A stretch of 64,000 bases of DNA, taken from positions 124,001-188,000 of the forward strand of contig NZ_LKKK01000014.1 of the NCBI RefSeq assembly GCF_001446935.1, in the 5' to 3' direction. This DNA comes from Pseudomonas sp. TTU2014-080ASC (lineage in GTDB: Bacteria > Pseudomonadota > Gammaproteobacteria > Pseudomonadales > Pseudomonadaceae). The position numbers and the translations under genes are program-made. The notes beneath the pieces were generated by a model. The model was given only the letters and a program-made list of their open reading frames with translations, did not search any database and was not told the origin of the DNA. Positions 41,688-50,404 of the stretch are shown piece after piece (position 1 is the stretch's first letter; each line of letters begins with the position of its first letter).

Positions 41688-43049
41688 TCAGGCTGAAACA
41701 GGTGTACGCATGGTTACAAACTCTTCAGCCGCAGTCGGATGCACACCGATCGTTTCGTCAAATATCTGCTTGGTAGCACCTGCTTTGAGTGCCACAGCGA
41801 GCCCCTGGATAATCTCGCCAGCCTCAGGTCCCACCATGTGACAACCCAACACCCGGTCGGTGCCAGCGTCGACCACCAACTTCATGAGTGTGCGCTCCTG
41901 GCAGTCGGTCATAGTCAGCTTCATTGGGCGGAAACGACTCTCGAATACGCTGATCTCATACCCCTGCTCTCTGGCTTGCTCCTCGGTCAGACCGACCGTG
42001 CCGATATTGGGTAGACTGAATACTGCAGTAGGAATCATGCTGTAATCGACCTTGCGATACTCGTCCGGCTTGTAAAGCTGGCGGGCTACAGCCATACCTT
42101 CTGCCAGCGCTACCGGCGTAAGCTGAACGCGGCCGATTACGTCACCAATGGCAAAGATCGAGGGCGTACTGCTGCGGTAGTGCTCATCGACCTTGATAAA
42201 TCCACGCCCATCAAGCTCAACACCGGCATTTTCCAATCCCAGGTTATCCAGCATGGGTCGCCGCCCCGTTGCATAGAAGATGCAATCTGCCTCCAGCACA
42301 CGTCCATCCTTGAGCGTTGCCTGCAAGCTGCCATCCACTTGCTTGTCGATACGAACAATGTCTGCATTGAACTGCAACTGCATACCGGACTTGGCCAACT
42401 CGTCCTTAAGATGATTACGCACAGCACCATCAAAGCCCCGCAGGAACAGATCACCACGGTAAAGCAAAGTGGTCAGCGCGCCCAATCCGTTGAAAACCGA
42501 TGCAAACTCGACTGCAATGTATCCACCACCGACCACAAGCACGCGCTTGGGCAACTCCTTCAAGTAGAACGCCTCATTGGAGCTAATGGCCAATTCATAC
42601 CCAGGGATCTGCGGGATCTGTGGCCAGCCTCCAGTTGCAATAAGAATATGACGGGCTGTATAGCGCTTACCCTCTACCTCAACGCTATTGGCATCCACAA
42701 TACGCCCATGCCCGTCCAGCAACGTTACACCACTGTTCAGCAACAGATTCCTATAAATACCGTTGAGGCGCTCAATCTCCTTGTCCTTATTGGCAACCAG
42801 AGTGGACCAATCAAAGCGTGCCTGAGCATCGAACTCCCAACCATATCCCTTCGCCTGCTGGAAATCTTCCGCATAGTGCGCGCCATAAACAAAGAGCTTC
42901 TTGGGGACGCAGCCAACATTGACACAGGTTCCTCCCAAGTAACGGCTTTCAACAACCGCGACACGGGCACCATATCCAGCAGCAAAACGTGCCGCCCGCA
43001 CCCCACCAGAACCCGCCCCAATTACAAACAAGTCGTAGTCGTAAGTCAT
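41688..43049 (-). CDS. gor: Glutathione-disulfide reductase
   Basis: 453 residues: FAD site (VIGAGSGGVRAARFAAGYGA), redox-active disulfide GGTCVNVGCVPKK, NADP-binding region VVGGGYIAVEFASVF with the arginines of RGDLFLRGFD that prefer NADPH, and the C-terminal catalytic HPTAAEE. It keeps glutathione reduced. ATG at 43049 has GGAGG seven bases upstream; the upstream start would add six residues. Confidence 0.96.
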   Translation of the reverse strand: MTYDYDLFVIGAGSGGVRAARFAAGYGARVAVVESRYLGGTCVNVGCVPKKLFVYGAHYAEDFQQAKGYGWEFDAQARFDWSTLVANKDKEIERLNGIYRNLLLNSGVTLLDGHGRIVDANSVEVEGKRYTARHILIATGGWPQIPQIPGYELAISSNEAFYLKELPKRVLVVGGGYIAVEFASVFNGLGALTTLLYRGDLFLRGFDGAVRNHLKDELAKSGMQLQFNADIVRIDKQVDGSLQATLKDGRVLEADCIFYATGRRPMLDNLGLENAGVELDGRGFIKVDEHYRSSTPSIFAIGDVIGRVQLTPVALAEGMAVARQLYKPDEYRKVDYSMIPTAVFSLPNIGTVGLTEEQAREQGYEISVFESRFRPMKLTMTDCQERTLMKLVVDAGTDRVLGCHMVGPEAGEIIQGLAVALKAGATKQIFDETIGVHPTAAEEFVTMRTPVSA

Positions 43050-43137
43050 TTCAGCGCCTCCAAACAATCACCAAGCATACCCCAATGGCGCCACACATGA
43101 GCCCATGCTCAACCATTGATTAAGAAAGCCCCCAAAT

Positions 43138-43167
43138 GCAGACAGCCACCCGAAGGTGGCTGTCTGC
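43138..43167 (-). terminator. Terminator hairpin of galU
   Basis: Minus strand: 13-bp perfect stem GCAGACAGCCACC / GGTGGCTGTCTGC with a TTCG tetraloop, followed only by ATTTGGG. Very stable hairpin, weak T tract. Confidence 0.78.
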
Positions 43168-43188
43168 TAACACGCACAAGCGGAAGCT

Positions 43189-44028
43189 TTAAAACGCCTT
43201 ACCTGTCTTGTACAGGTTTTCATAGCAGAAGTTAGTGGCCTCAATATAGCCCTCTGCACCACCACAGTCGAAACGTTTGCCTTTGAATTTATAGGCCATT
43301 ACACAACCCCGCTGCGCCTGCATCATCAGCGCGTCGGTAATCTGAATCTCCCCACCCTTGCCGGGCTCGGTTTTTTCGATAAGCTCAAAGATATCGGGCG
43401 TCAGAATATAGCGACCAATAATCGCCAGGTTAGATGGCGCGTCTTCAGGCTTGGGCTTTTCAACCATGCTGTTAACCCGGTAGATATCTTCGCGAATCAT
43501 CTCACCGGAGATCACCCCGTACTTGTTGGTCTCTTCTGGCGGTACTTCCTGAATCGCCACGATTGAACACCTGAACTGCTTATACAATTTGACCATCTGA
43601 GTCAGTACTGCATCACCTTCCAGGTTCATGCACAGGTCATCAGCAAGAACCACAGCAAAAGGCTCATCACCAATCAGCGGGCGACCGCATAGAATTGCGT
43701 GCCCCAAGCCTTTCATTTCAACCTGACGGGTATAGGAGAAGCTGCACTCATTAATCAGCCGACGAATACCGACCAGATACTTTTCCTTATCAGTATTTCG
43801 AATCTGGTTTTCCAACTCGTAACTAATGTCGAAATGGTCCTCAAGCGCACGCTTGCCACGCCCGGTAATCATTGCAATTTCAGTCAGCCCAGCCTCAAGT
43901 GCTTCTTCTACGCCGTACTGAATCAGCGGCTTGTTCACAATAGGCAGCATTTCCTTGGGCATCGCCTTGGTAGCCGGCAGAAAACGGGTTCCATATCCTG
44001 CCGCAGGGAACAAGCATTTCTTAATCAT
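43189..44028 (-). CDS. galU: UTP-glucose-1-phosphate uridylyltransferase
   Basis: 279 residues. The nucleotidyltransferase motif is AAGYGTRFLPATKAMPKEMLP near the N-terminus (core GYGTRFLPATKAMPKEM), with VEKPKPEDAPSNLAIIGRY in the middle. It makes UDP-glucose for LPS core and exopolysaccharide. Length is normal. The 183-bp region upstream ends at a tRNA-Leu terminator. Confidence 0.97.
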   Translation of the reverse strand: MIKKCLFPAAGYGTRFLPATKAMPKEMLPIVNKPLIQYGVEEALEAGLTEIAMITGRGKRALEDHFDISYELENQIRNTDKEKYLVGIRRLINECSFSYTRQVEMKGLGHAILCGRPLIGDEPFAVVLADDLCMNLEGDAVLTQMVKLYKQFRCSIVAIQEVPPEETNKYGVISGEMIREDIYRVNSMVEKPKPEDAPSNLAIIGRYILTPDIFELIEKTEPGKGGEIQITDALMMQAQRGCVMAYKFKGKRFDCGGAEGYIEATNFCYENLYKTGKAF

Positions 44029-44151
44029 GTTTAGCCTTGAGTGATGTTGGAATGTCGAGTGAAGTTTATCAGGATGGCAACTACTGCAACCACGAGCGAT
44101 AAATCTGTCAGCACATCAGAGCATATTTCGCCTCTGCGGTTCCCAAATAGC

Positions 44152-44173
44152 AAAAAACCGGCATTAGCCGGTC
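44152..44173 (-). terminator. Intrinsic terminator of tRNA-Leu
   Basis: Minus strand: 5-bp stem ACCGG / CCGGT with a 7-nt loop followed by six T. Confidence 0.75.
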
Positions 44174-44211
44174 TTTAAATACACTGCTGAAAATAGCAAC
44201 GTAAGATATAT

Positions 44212-44297
44212 GGTGCCCGAAGCCGGGGTCGAACCGGCACGAGGTTACCCTCGAGGGATTTTAAGTCCCTTGCGTCTACCGATTTCGCCATTCGGGC
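44212..44297 (-). tRNA. tRNA-Leu (TAA)
   Basis: 86-nt class II tRNA on the minus strand with a long variable arm, anticodon TAA in ACTTAAAAT, acceptor GCCCGAA/TTCGGGC and encoded CCA. Confidence 0.96.
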
Positions 44298-44367
44298 GGT
44301 AGCGCTGCATTGCGGCTCAGGACTATATACAGCCTATCTGCAAGCCGCAAGACTTCCATTTGCTAAT

Positions 44368-44400
44368 AAAAAGCCTCGAAGATCATAGATCTACGAGGCT
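44368..44400 (-). terminator. Intrinsic terminator between tRNA-Cys and tRNA-Leu
   Basis: A long stem, AGCCTCG and AGATC arms separated by one A-A mismatch, with an ATA loop; on the minus strand it is followed by TTTTTATT. It ends the pgsA-tRNA-Gly-tRNA-Cys transcript, so tRNA-Leu must have its own promoter. Confidence 0.85.
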
Positions 44401-44407
44401 CTTTAAA

Positions 44408-44481
44408 TGGAGGCTGAGGTCGGAATCGAACCGGCGTTCACGGATTTGCAATCCGGTGCATAACCACTCTGCTACTCAGCC
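44408..44481 (-). tRNA. tRNA-Cys (GCA)
   Basis: 74-nt cloverleaf on the minus strand, anticodon GCA in ATTGCAAAT, acceptor GGCTGAG/CTCAGCC, encoded CCA. A 9-bp hairpin (44491-44514) separates it from tRNA-Gly and may guide processing. Confidence 0.97.
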
Positions 44482-44519
44482 TTTAAACTAAACGGACCGC
44501 CTAGACGGTCCGTTGAAAC

Positions 44520-44595
<76 letters not shown>

Positions 44596-44662
44596 ATGTC
44601 GTGTTGACGGTGGCCATTCTATATCTTCAGAACCATTCGTCAAGCCTTTGATTCAAAAAAGT

Positions 44663-45223
44663 TTATTTCTTTTCAGTCGTGGCTTGAAGGTGCGGCCAGG
44701 CGGCCAAAAGATACTGGACCATTGACCAGAGCGTAAGAACAGCCGCGACCAATAACAGCGCATACCCAATACCTACCCAGAGACTCATAGTCGCAGGATT
44801 TGCCAACAAAATGATCAAAGCGACCATCTGCGCAGCTGTCTTCCATTTGCCCAGGTTGGAGACCGCAACCTGGGCACGAGCACCGAGTTCGGCCATCCAC
44901 TCACGCAATGCAGAAACGACGATCTCGCGACCGATAATGATGGCTGCCGGCAGGGTCAACCACAAATTGGCGTGCTCTTCGACCAACAGCACCAGCGCTA
45001 CTGCCACCATCAGCTTGTCCGCAACAGGGTCAAGAAACGCACCGAACGGCGTGCTTTGCTGCCAGCGGCGAGCTAGATATCCATCCAGCCAGTCGGTGGC
45101 AGCAGCTATTGCAAATACCGCACTCGACGCCCAGTAACTCCAGCCAAACGGGATGTAAAACAGCAAGATAAACACCGGGATCAATAGAACACGGAGTACG
45201 GTAAGCAAATTTGGGATATTCAT
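44663..45223 (-). CDS. pgsA: CDP-diacylglycerol-glycerol-3-phosphate phosphatidyltransferase
   Basis: 186 residues, inner membrane. The CDP-alcohol phosphotransferase motif D-G-x2-A-R-x8-G-x3-D-x3-D is seen in DGYLARRWQQSTPFGAFLDP followed by VADK. It commits CDP-diacylglycerol to phosphatidylglycerol. The ATG at 45223 (MNIPNLLTVLRV) matches other Pseudomonas PgsA; a GTG two codons earlier is possible. Third gene of gacA-uvrC-pgsA. Confidence 0.96.
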   Translation of the reverse strand: MNIPNLLTVLRVLLIPVFILLFYIPFGWSYWASSAVFAIAAATDWLDGYLARRWQQSTPFGAFLDPVADKLMVAVALVLLVEEHANLWLTLPAAIIIGREIVVSALREWMAELGARAQVAVSNLGKWKTAAQMVALIILLANPATMSLWVGIGYALLLVAAVLTLWSMVQYLLAAWPHLQATTEKK

Positions 45224-45256
45224 TGGCACAAGCTGGCGGGAAAGTTGGTGAGGATT

Positions 45257-47098
45257 CTACTCGCTGTGGAGTGCTGCATAAATTGTCTCGGCAAGCTTTT
45301 TACTAATGCCCGGTACTTTGGCTATTTCTTCGACACTCGCTCTGGATAGTTCCTGCAAGCCACCGAAATGGTTCAACAACTCACGACGACGCTTCGGCCC
45401 GACCCCTGTCACCCCTTCTAGAGTCGAAGTTCTGCGAGCTTTGCCACGTCGAGCACGATGCCCCGTAATCGCAAAACGGTGGGATTCATCGCGAATCTGC
45501 TGGATCAAGTGTAAAGCAGGTGAATGACCTGGCAATGTAAATTCATGATTTGCATCATTCAGATAGAGGGTTTCCAGCCCCGGCTTCCTCGTCACCCCTT
45601 TAGCAACACCCAGTAGCGTGACATCTGCTACAGCGAGCTCAGTGAGTACCTCCCGAGCCATTGCTAACTGCCCCTTGCCCCCATCCACTAACAAGATATC
45701 CGGCAACTTCCCTTCACCGTCTTTAGCCCGACTAAAACGGCGAGTCAGCGCTTGGTGCATAGCCGCATAGTCATCCCCTGGCGAGATACCATCAATATTA
45801 TATCGTCGATAGTCTGACTTAAGCGCCCCTTCCGGACCAAAGACGACGCATGAGGCCACTGTGGCCTCCCCACTTGAGTGGCTGATATCAAAACACTCAA
45901 GTCGCTGAGGCACCTCATCCAAGTCCAAGGCCTGGGCCAAAGCCTCAAAACGAGCCGCGACATGTTCGCGATTCGCCAACCTCGAACTCAGTGCCAACTC
46001 AGCATTCGTGACGGCTAATTGCTGCCAACGCGCTCGGGTAGCCCTCACGCGATGGCTGATACTCACATCCTTACCTCGCAACTCTCGGATCGCTGCGACC
46101 AAGGTTGAAAAGTCATCGTGCTGTGCATTGACAATGAGTTCTGAAGGCAAATCTCGCTCGGGATTATTCAGGTAATACTGTTCTAGGAACGCCAGCAGAA
46201 CATCGCTGCCCTTCTCCTCAATAACAACTTGGGGAAAGAAGCTCTTGCTGCCTAAAACCCTTCCACCCCTGACAGTTATTAGATGAACGCACGCCCCTCC
46301 TGGGCTAACAATAGCCGCAACAATATCAACATTGCCGGAGCCTCCCTCCATACTCTGCTGATCCTGCACGCGTCTTAGTAACGCAATTTGATCGCGCAAC
46401 TGCGCAGCCTGCTCAAACTCTAGTTTTGTAGATGCCGCCTGCATAGCACTGGAGAGCTCATCTGCAAGCGCATTACTACGTCCTTCCAGAAACATAACTG
46501 AATGCCGAACGTCCTCGGCATACTCTGCCCTATCAACAAGCCCCACGCAGGGTGCCTTACAGCGTTTGATCTGATACTGCAGGCATGGCCTGGTGCGATT
46601 TTTATAGAAGCTGTCTTCACACTGGCGAACCTGGAAAGCCTTTTGCAGCAGCCCTAAGCTCTCGCGAATAGCCCCCGCACTCGGATAAGGACCGAAATAT
46701 TTACCCTTTGATGACTTCGCGCCACGATGAATGCTCAGACGTGGGAACTCATCCCCCGAAAGAATCACATATGGATAGGACTTATCATCCCGCAGCAGGA
46801 TGTTGTATGGCGGACGCCATTGTTTAATCAGCGTCTGTTCAAGTAAAAGGGCTTCAGTCTCATTTGCAGTGATGGTTGTTTCAATCTGCTGAATACGCCT
46901 TACTAGCGCTGCGGTTTTAGGGGCGAGCCCTGACTGCCTGAAGTAGCTGCTCAAGCGCTTCTTAAGGTTCTTGGCTTTACCTACGTAAAGTAACTCGCCA
47001 GCTTCACCAAGCATGCGATACACGCCTGGCCGACCACTACAAGTAGAGAGAAAGGCCCCAGAGTCAAAAACAGGAGAGCTGACTTTAGTTTGTGGCAT
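45257..47098 (-). CDS. uvrC: Excinuclease ABC subunit C
   Basis: 613 residues: N-terminal GIY-YIG nuclease (GVYRMLG...LYVGKAKNLKKRL), UVR motif for UvrB binding (EFEQAAQLRDQIALLRRVQ), RNase H-like C-terminal nuclease (LECFDISHSSGE, LPDILLVDGGKGQL) and a helix-hairpin-helix end (GVGPKRRRELLNHFGG, VPGISKKLAETIY). It cuts both sides of DNA lesions in nucleotide excision repair. ATG 47098 overlaps the gacA stop by 14 bp; the codon before it is TTG, an alternative start. Confidence 0.97.
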   Translation of the reverse strand: MPQTKVSSPVFDSGAFLSTCSGRPGVYRMLGEAGELLYVGKAKNLKKRLSSYFRQSGLAPKTAALVRRIQQIETTITANETEALLLEQTLIKQWRPPYNILLRDDKSYPYVILSGDEFPRLSIHRGAKSSKGKYFGPYPSAGAIRESLGLLQKAFQVRQCEDSFYKNRTRPCLQYQIKRCKAPCVGLVDRAEYAEDVRHSVMFLEGRSNALADELSSAMQAASTKLEFEQAAQLRDQIALLRRVQDQQSMEGGSGNVDIVAAIVSPGGACVHLITVRGGRVLGSKSFFPQVVIEEKGSDVLLAFLEQYYLNNPERDLPSELIVNAQHDDFSTLVAAIRELRGKDVSISHRVRATRARWQQLAVTNAELALSSRLANREHVAARFEALAQALDLDEVPQRLECFDISHSSGEATVASCVVFGPEGALKSDYRRYNIDGISPGDDYAAMHQALTRRFSRAKDGEGKLPDILLVDGGKGQLAMAREVLTELAVADVTLLGVAKGVTRKPGLETLYLNDANHEFTLPGHSPALHLIQQIRDESHRFAITGHRARRGKARRTSTLEGVTGVGPKRRRELLNHFGGLQELSRASVEEIAKVPGISKKLAETIYAALHSE

Positions 47099-47729
47099 CA
47101 ATCATGCCGTGCCGCACGGCGAGCAAGGCCAACTCTACATCACTGGTGATCGACATCTTTTCGAAAATGCGATAGCGGTATGTGTTGACGGTCTTAGGGG
47201 ACAAACAGAGGCGATCGGAAATACTCTGCACTTTCTGGCAGTCAGCGATCATCAGAGCAATTTGGATTTCACGCTCTGAAAGTAAGTCAAATGGCGAACC
47301 AGTGCTTTGCGGCTGAAAAGACTTGAGGGCTAACTGCTGCGCAATTTGCGGGCTAATGTAACGCTGGCCCGCGAAGACCATGCGAACAGCTTGCACCATT
47401 TCGTCGAGCGCCGCACCTTTAGTCAGATAGCCTGCGGCTCCTGCTTGAAGCAGTCGAGTGGGAAACGGATCCTCCTCACACGCTGTCACAGCGATAATTC
47501 TGATATCTGGGTAACTGCGGATTAGCTTGCGCGTCGCCTCAAGCCCACCGATTCCCGGCATTTTGATATCCATGAGGACGACATCAGGCTTGAGCTCGCG
47601 GGCTTTCTTGAGCGACTCCTCGCCCGAGCTAGCCTCGCCAACCACCTGTAGGCCGTCGATATCTCCGAGCATACGCGCGATGCCGGTACGAACTAGGTCA
47701 TGATCATCTACAACCAGCACTCTGATCAA
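47085..47729 (-). CDS. gacA: Response regulator GacA (UvrY)
   Basis: 214 residues: receiver domain with VVDDHDLVRTG, phospho-acceptor D54 (LMDIKMPG) and a conserved K, followed by a LuxR-type helix-turn-helix (LSEREIQIALMIADCQKVQS, LCLSPKTVNTYRYRIFEKM). With the sensor GacS it turns on the RsmY/RsmZ small RNAs and thereby secondary metabolism and biofilm genes. Its 3' end overlaps uvrC, the conserved arrangement. Confidence 0.97.
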   Translation of the reverse strand: MIRVLVVDDHDLVRTGIARMLGDIDGLQVVGEASSGEESLKKARELKPDVVLMDIKMPGIGGLEATRKLIRSYPDIRIIAVTACEEDPFPTRLLQAGAAGYLTKGAALDEMVQAVRMVFAGQRYISPQIAQQLALKSFQPQSTGSPFDLLSEREIQIALMIADCQKVQSISDRLCLSPKTVNTYRYRIFEKMSITSDVELALLAVRHGMIDATN

Positions 47730-47776
47730 ACAAGCCTCCCGCTAAATTCTCCACCCTGGCCGACAAAACTGCCAAG

Positions 47777-47800
47777 AAAAAAGTTGATACTCATATCAAC
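47777..47800 (-). terminator. Terminator-like hairpin in the gacA upstream region
   Basis: Minus strand: 7-bp stem GTTGATA / TATCAAC with a 4-nt loop, directly followed by six T; it lies 47-71 bp before the gacA start codon. It could stop transcripts arriving from the RcsB-like gene, attenuate gacA, or be a binding site for a dimeric regulator. Confidence 0.5.
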
Positions 47801-48148
47801 ACAAGCCACGGATGGCTGCCACTTCGCAAGCGCGCAGTGAGATTATGTTAGCGAGTTCAGTCAACAGACGGAAGCGCCGAGCTCAACCAGCGTTGCCCCA
47901 CCAAAACATGCACGACAGTACTCATAGTAGCCGAATACACGTTTACTTTAGTAAACACCAACCTTCTCTATCCAATCCGAGCCCTAAGCAAAGCAAAAAT
48001 AAACACAAAACAAATATATTAAAAATTCATTGCATCTGAGACTGCTCACCACCTAGCCCATACAGGCAAATTTAGACACACCACTTAAACCCCAGCAAAT
48101 TTAGAACAACAGCTCGAATAACACATTTTAGCTAGATAGCCAAAACCA
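47801..48148. other. AT-rich intergenic region between gacA and the RcsB-like regulator
   Basis: About 350 bp with no convincing coding frame. The only clear structure is the inverted repeat GTTTAC-TTTA-GTAAAC at 47941-47956. Base composition toward the 48-kb side is markedly more A+T rich than the surrounding core genes. Confidence 0.6.
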
Positions 48149-48805
48149 TTATTGAAAAATATTTCGCTCAAGACAAAAAGTCAGTAACGCCTGATCATTA
48201 GTGACCTCAAGCTTTCTCATCGTTGACATTTTCTGTGCACTAACAGTTTTCACACTACGATTTAACACTCTGGCAATGTCGTTTACCGAAAGCCCACCCA
48301 CAACAAAATGACGCAAAACCTCATACTCACGCGCCGAAAGCTTTGCAACCCCCATATCATTATCATTCAAACTGGAAGTAACAGCCATTGGTGGCACAGG
48401 CGATACCGTTCCACGATAAACACGCTTACGGAGTATGGTTCCAAGCGCAACCAGAATCTCATTAAGGTCACGAGTTTTATGCAATACTCCGGAGACACCA
48501 AGCCCATATAGACTGGAAATTAGTGGCGCATTCTTTAGCATTGTGAGGATCAGAACTTTAGTCTCTGGATAATGCCTGAGCAGGTACTCCACCAATTTCA
48601 TCCCGTCGCCATATCGACTATCGCCTGGCATGTTGTAATCAGTAATAACAACGTCAGGCTTGAGTCTATCATATAACTCAACTAGCTCGCTCGAGCTTCT
48701 GGCCTCACCTACAAGCTCGAAGCGGGAATCACGATCCAGAATCTCACGGACGCCCATCAGGACGACGGGGTGGTCATCCGCAGCTACCACTTTAATTTTT
48801 TCCAT
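48149..48805 (-). CDS. Orphan LuxR/NarL-type response regulator, RcsB-like
   Basis: 218 residues. The receiver has AADDHPVVLMGV, phospho-acceptor D56 in ITDYNMPGDSRYGDGMKLVE (first 20 shown), and a LuxR-type DNA-binding domain with LNRSVKTVSAQKMSTMRKL. The details, including DYNMPGD-YGDG and KTVSAQK, are closer to enterobacterial RcsB than to GacA. No sensor kinase is adjacent. ATG at 48805 is chosen with a GGGTGAG ribosome-binding site; the TTG at 48817 is less likely. It is isolated in AT-rich flanks on both sides. Confidence 0.88.
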   Translation of the reverse strand: MEKIKVVAADDHPVVLMGVREILDRDSRFELVGEARSSSELVELYDRLKPDVVITDYNMPGDSRYGDGMKLVEYLLRHYPETKVLILTMLKNAPLISSLYGLGVSGVLHKTRDLNEILVALGTILRKRVYRGTVSPVPPMAVTSSLNDNDMGVAKLSAREYEVLRHFVVGGLSVNDIARVLNRSVKTVSAQKMSTMRKLEVTNDQALLTFCLERNIFQ

Positions 48806-49165
48806 GCACTCACCCAAGCTATTTTAAATAGCACTCAATAAAGAATTTCCAGCTTTTAAAAAACCTCAGCAACTAAAATCACCTGACGAGATTGCATAAA
48901 GCCTCCCCACCTATCTTTAGAGAAAGATAGACAATCTTAAAATACATTGATGTAGAAAATAAGGAATAGAACAAGTTCGAAAAATATTACATTTTCAAAA
49001 CCAGCTCTTAATAGCTTTATTGTTTAATTTCAACCATCTAATCCACACAATTCACGCACAAGCTATTTAGCAATCACAACGTCTGACCGAGAATCTCGAG
49101 ATCATCAATGCGCGACAATAAGAAATGTCTTAATATGCTTCCGCAGGCATGAAAACTAAGAGCAT
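48806..49165. other. AT-rich intergenic region upstream of the RcsB-like gene
   Basis: 360 bp, visibly A+T rich, without a supported gene. It contains a perfect 8-bp inverted repeat, CTATCTTT-AGAG-AAAGATAG (48911-48930), about 105 bp upstream of the regulator start, which may be an operator or a terminator for the dehydrogenase transcript. Confidence 0.6.
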
Positions 49166-50203
49166 TTAGATCATTAGATCCGCATATTCTCCCACTACGA
49201 GCACAACTCGACCTTGACTGGGGCATTTGCTCATATACTGATGTGCCTCAACCACGTCTTCAAAGCTGAAGACTTTATTGATACATGGCTTTAAAAGCCC
49301 ATCGACAGTCAACATTCGGATTGCTTCGAGCGCTTTGGATACAGCCTTTGTATTCTGTGGAATACCAACTGACTCATTGCCGGTGAAATTAGTCACCATA
49401 TTGATATAGAAACGAATATTCTTCTTAAATGCTGCGCATGCAGGCAGAGAGGTCTCATTACCACCATAGAGATCAAACAGTACCAAGCGGCCACCCACTG
49501 CAATAGCATCACCCAGCAATCGCATTTGCGGCCCCCCCAACGCGTCCATGATCACGTCGGCACCGCGCCCATTGGTTAGTTTGTTGACGCGACCTACCAG
49601 ATCCTCTTCGTCAGTCACGATGACATGGTCAGCGCCCAGATTCAGTAGCCACTGCTTGTCAGCCCCAACAACTGTTGCAGCGATGACGTTACCGCCTAAA
49701 GCTTTAACCAACTGCAGAATGTATGGCCCCCAGCCACGACTCGCCGCGGTAACGAGAACAGTCTCGCCGGCTTTGAGATCAGCTAGCTCAACCAAACCAA
49801 ACCACCCCACTAGCGAAGGGAAGTAATGGGCGGCAGCCTGTTCAGGTGTCAGGGTTTCGGGATAACGAACAAGCGATTTCGCTGGCAATACTGTCTCATC
49901 GGCATAGCAGCTGTAAGCATTAACACCATGCGCAGGAAAACTCGCCACTTTGTCTCCTGGCTTGAATTCGGTCACAGACGCCCCAACTGCTTTGACCACA
50001 CCTGCCAGCTCGTAGCCCAAGCCTGAAGGCAGGGTTACTGAACAGGGTGCTAGGTTTTGCCTGCACAGCACGTCAAACCAGCTCATGCCAATTGCGTCGA
50101 CTGAGATGAGGACTTCATCTGCTGACAAGGGGGCTGTGGGCTGCACTTCAATCTTAAGGACCGAAGGATCACCGAATTCATGAAAACGAACGACACGGGA
50201 CAT
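49166..50203 (-). CDS. MDR-superfamily zinc-independent alcohol dehydrogenase/quinone reductase-like protein
   Basis: 345 residues. The MDR fold is visible: LPSGLGYELAGVVKAVGASV, nucleotide-binding loop VTAASRGWGPYILQLVKALG, GADHVIVT and GADVIMDALGG. The catalytic zinc ligands of classical alcohol dehydrogenases are missing. The ATG at 50203 has GAGG six bases upstream. The divergent LysR regulator 201 bp away probably controls it; the substrate is unknown. Confidence 0.88.
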   Translation of the reverse strand: MSRVVRFHEFGDPSVLKIEVQPTAPLSADEVLISVDAIGMSWFDVLCRQNLAPCSVTLPSGLGYELAGVVKAVGASVTEFKPGDKVASFPAHGVNAYSCYADETVLPAKSLVRYPETLTPEQAAAHYFPSLVGWFGLVELADLKAGETVLVTAASRGWGPYILQLVKALGGNVIAATVVGADKQWLLNLGADHVIVTDEEDLVGRVNKLTNGRGADVIMDALGGPQMRLLGDAIAVGGRLVLFDLYGGNETSLPACAAFKKNIRFYINMVTNFTGNESVGIPQNTKAVSKALEAIRMLTVDGLLKPCINKVFSFEDVVEAHQYMSKCPSQGRVVLVVGEYADLMI

Positions 50204-50404
50204 CGTGGGCCTCTCAAAACTCAATGCGATGGCGACTGTGAAAAGTACTGCGCAACTATGCTTGATGCGCTCTAATGACCTTATCCGTACTCGGAAGGCA
50301 TATCCAGTCCTAAAGACTGATACTGATCATGCCCTACGCTAATGGTAATTGGCTTGTATAAGATCTGATCAGCTAAATGTTGATCTGACATGAGGGTTGT
50401 ATGG

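Noticed and set aside
47783..47800. TTGAT-N6-ATCAA near gacA considered as an ANR/FNR box
   Set aside because: The FNR/ANR motif needs a 4-bp spacer; here it is 6 bp.
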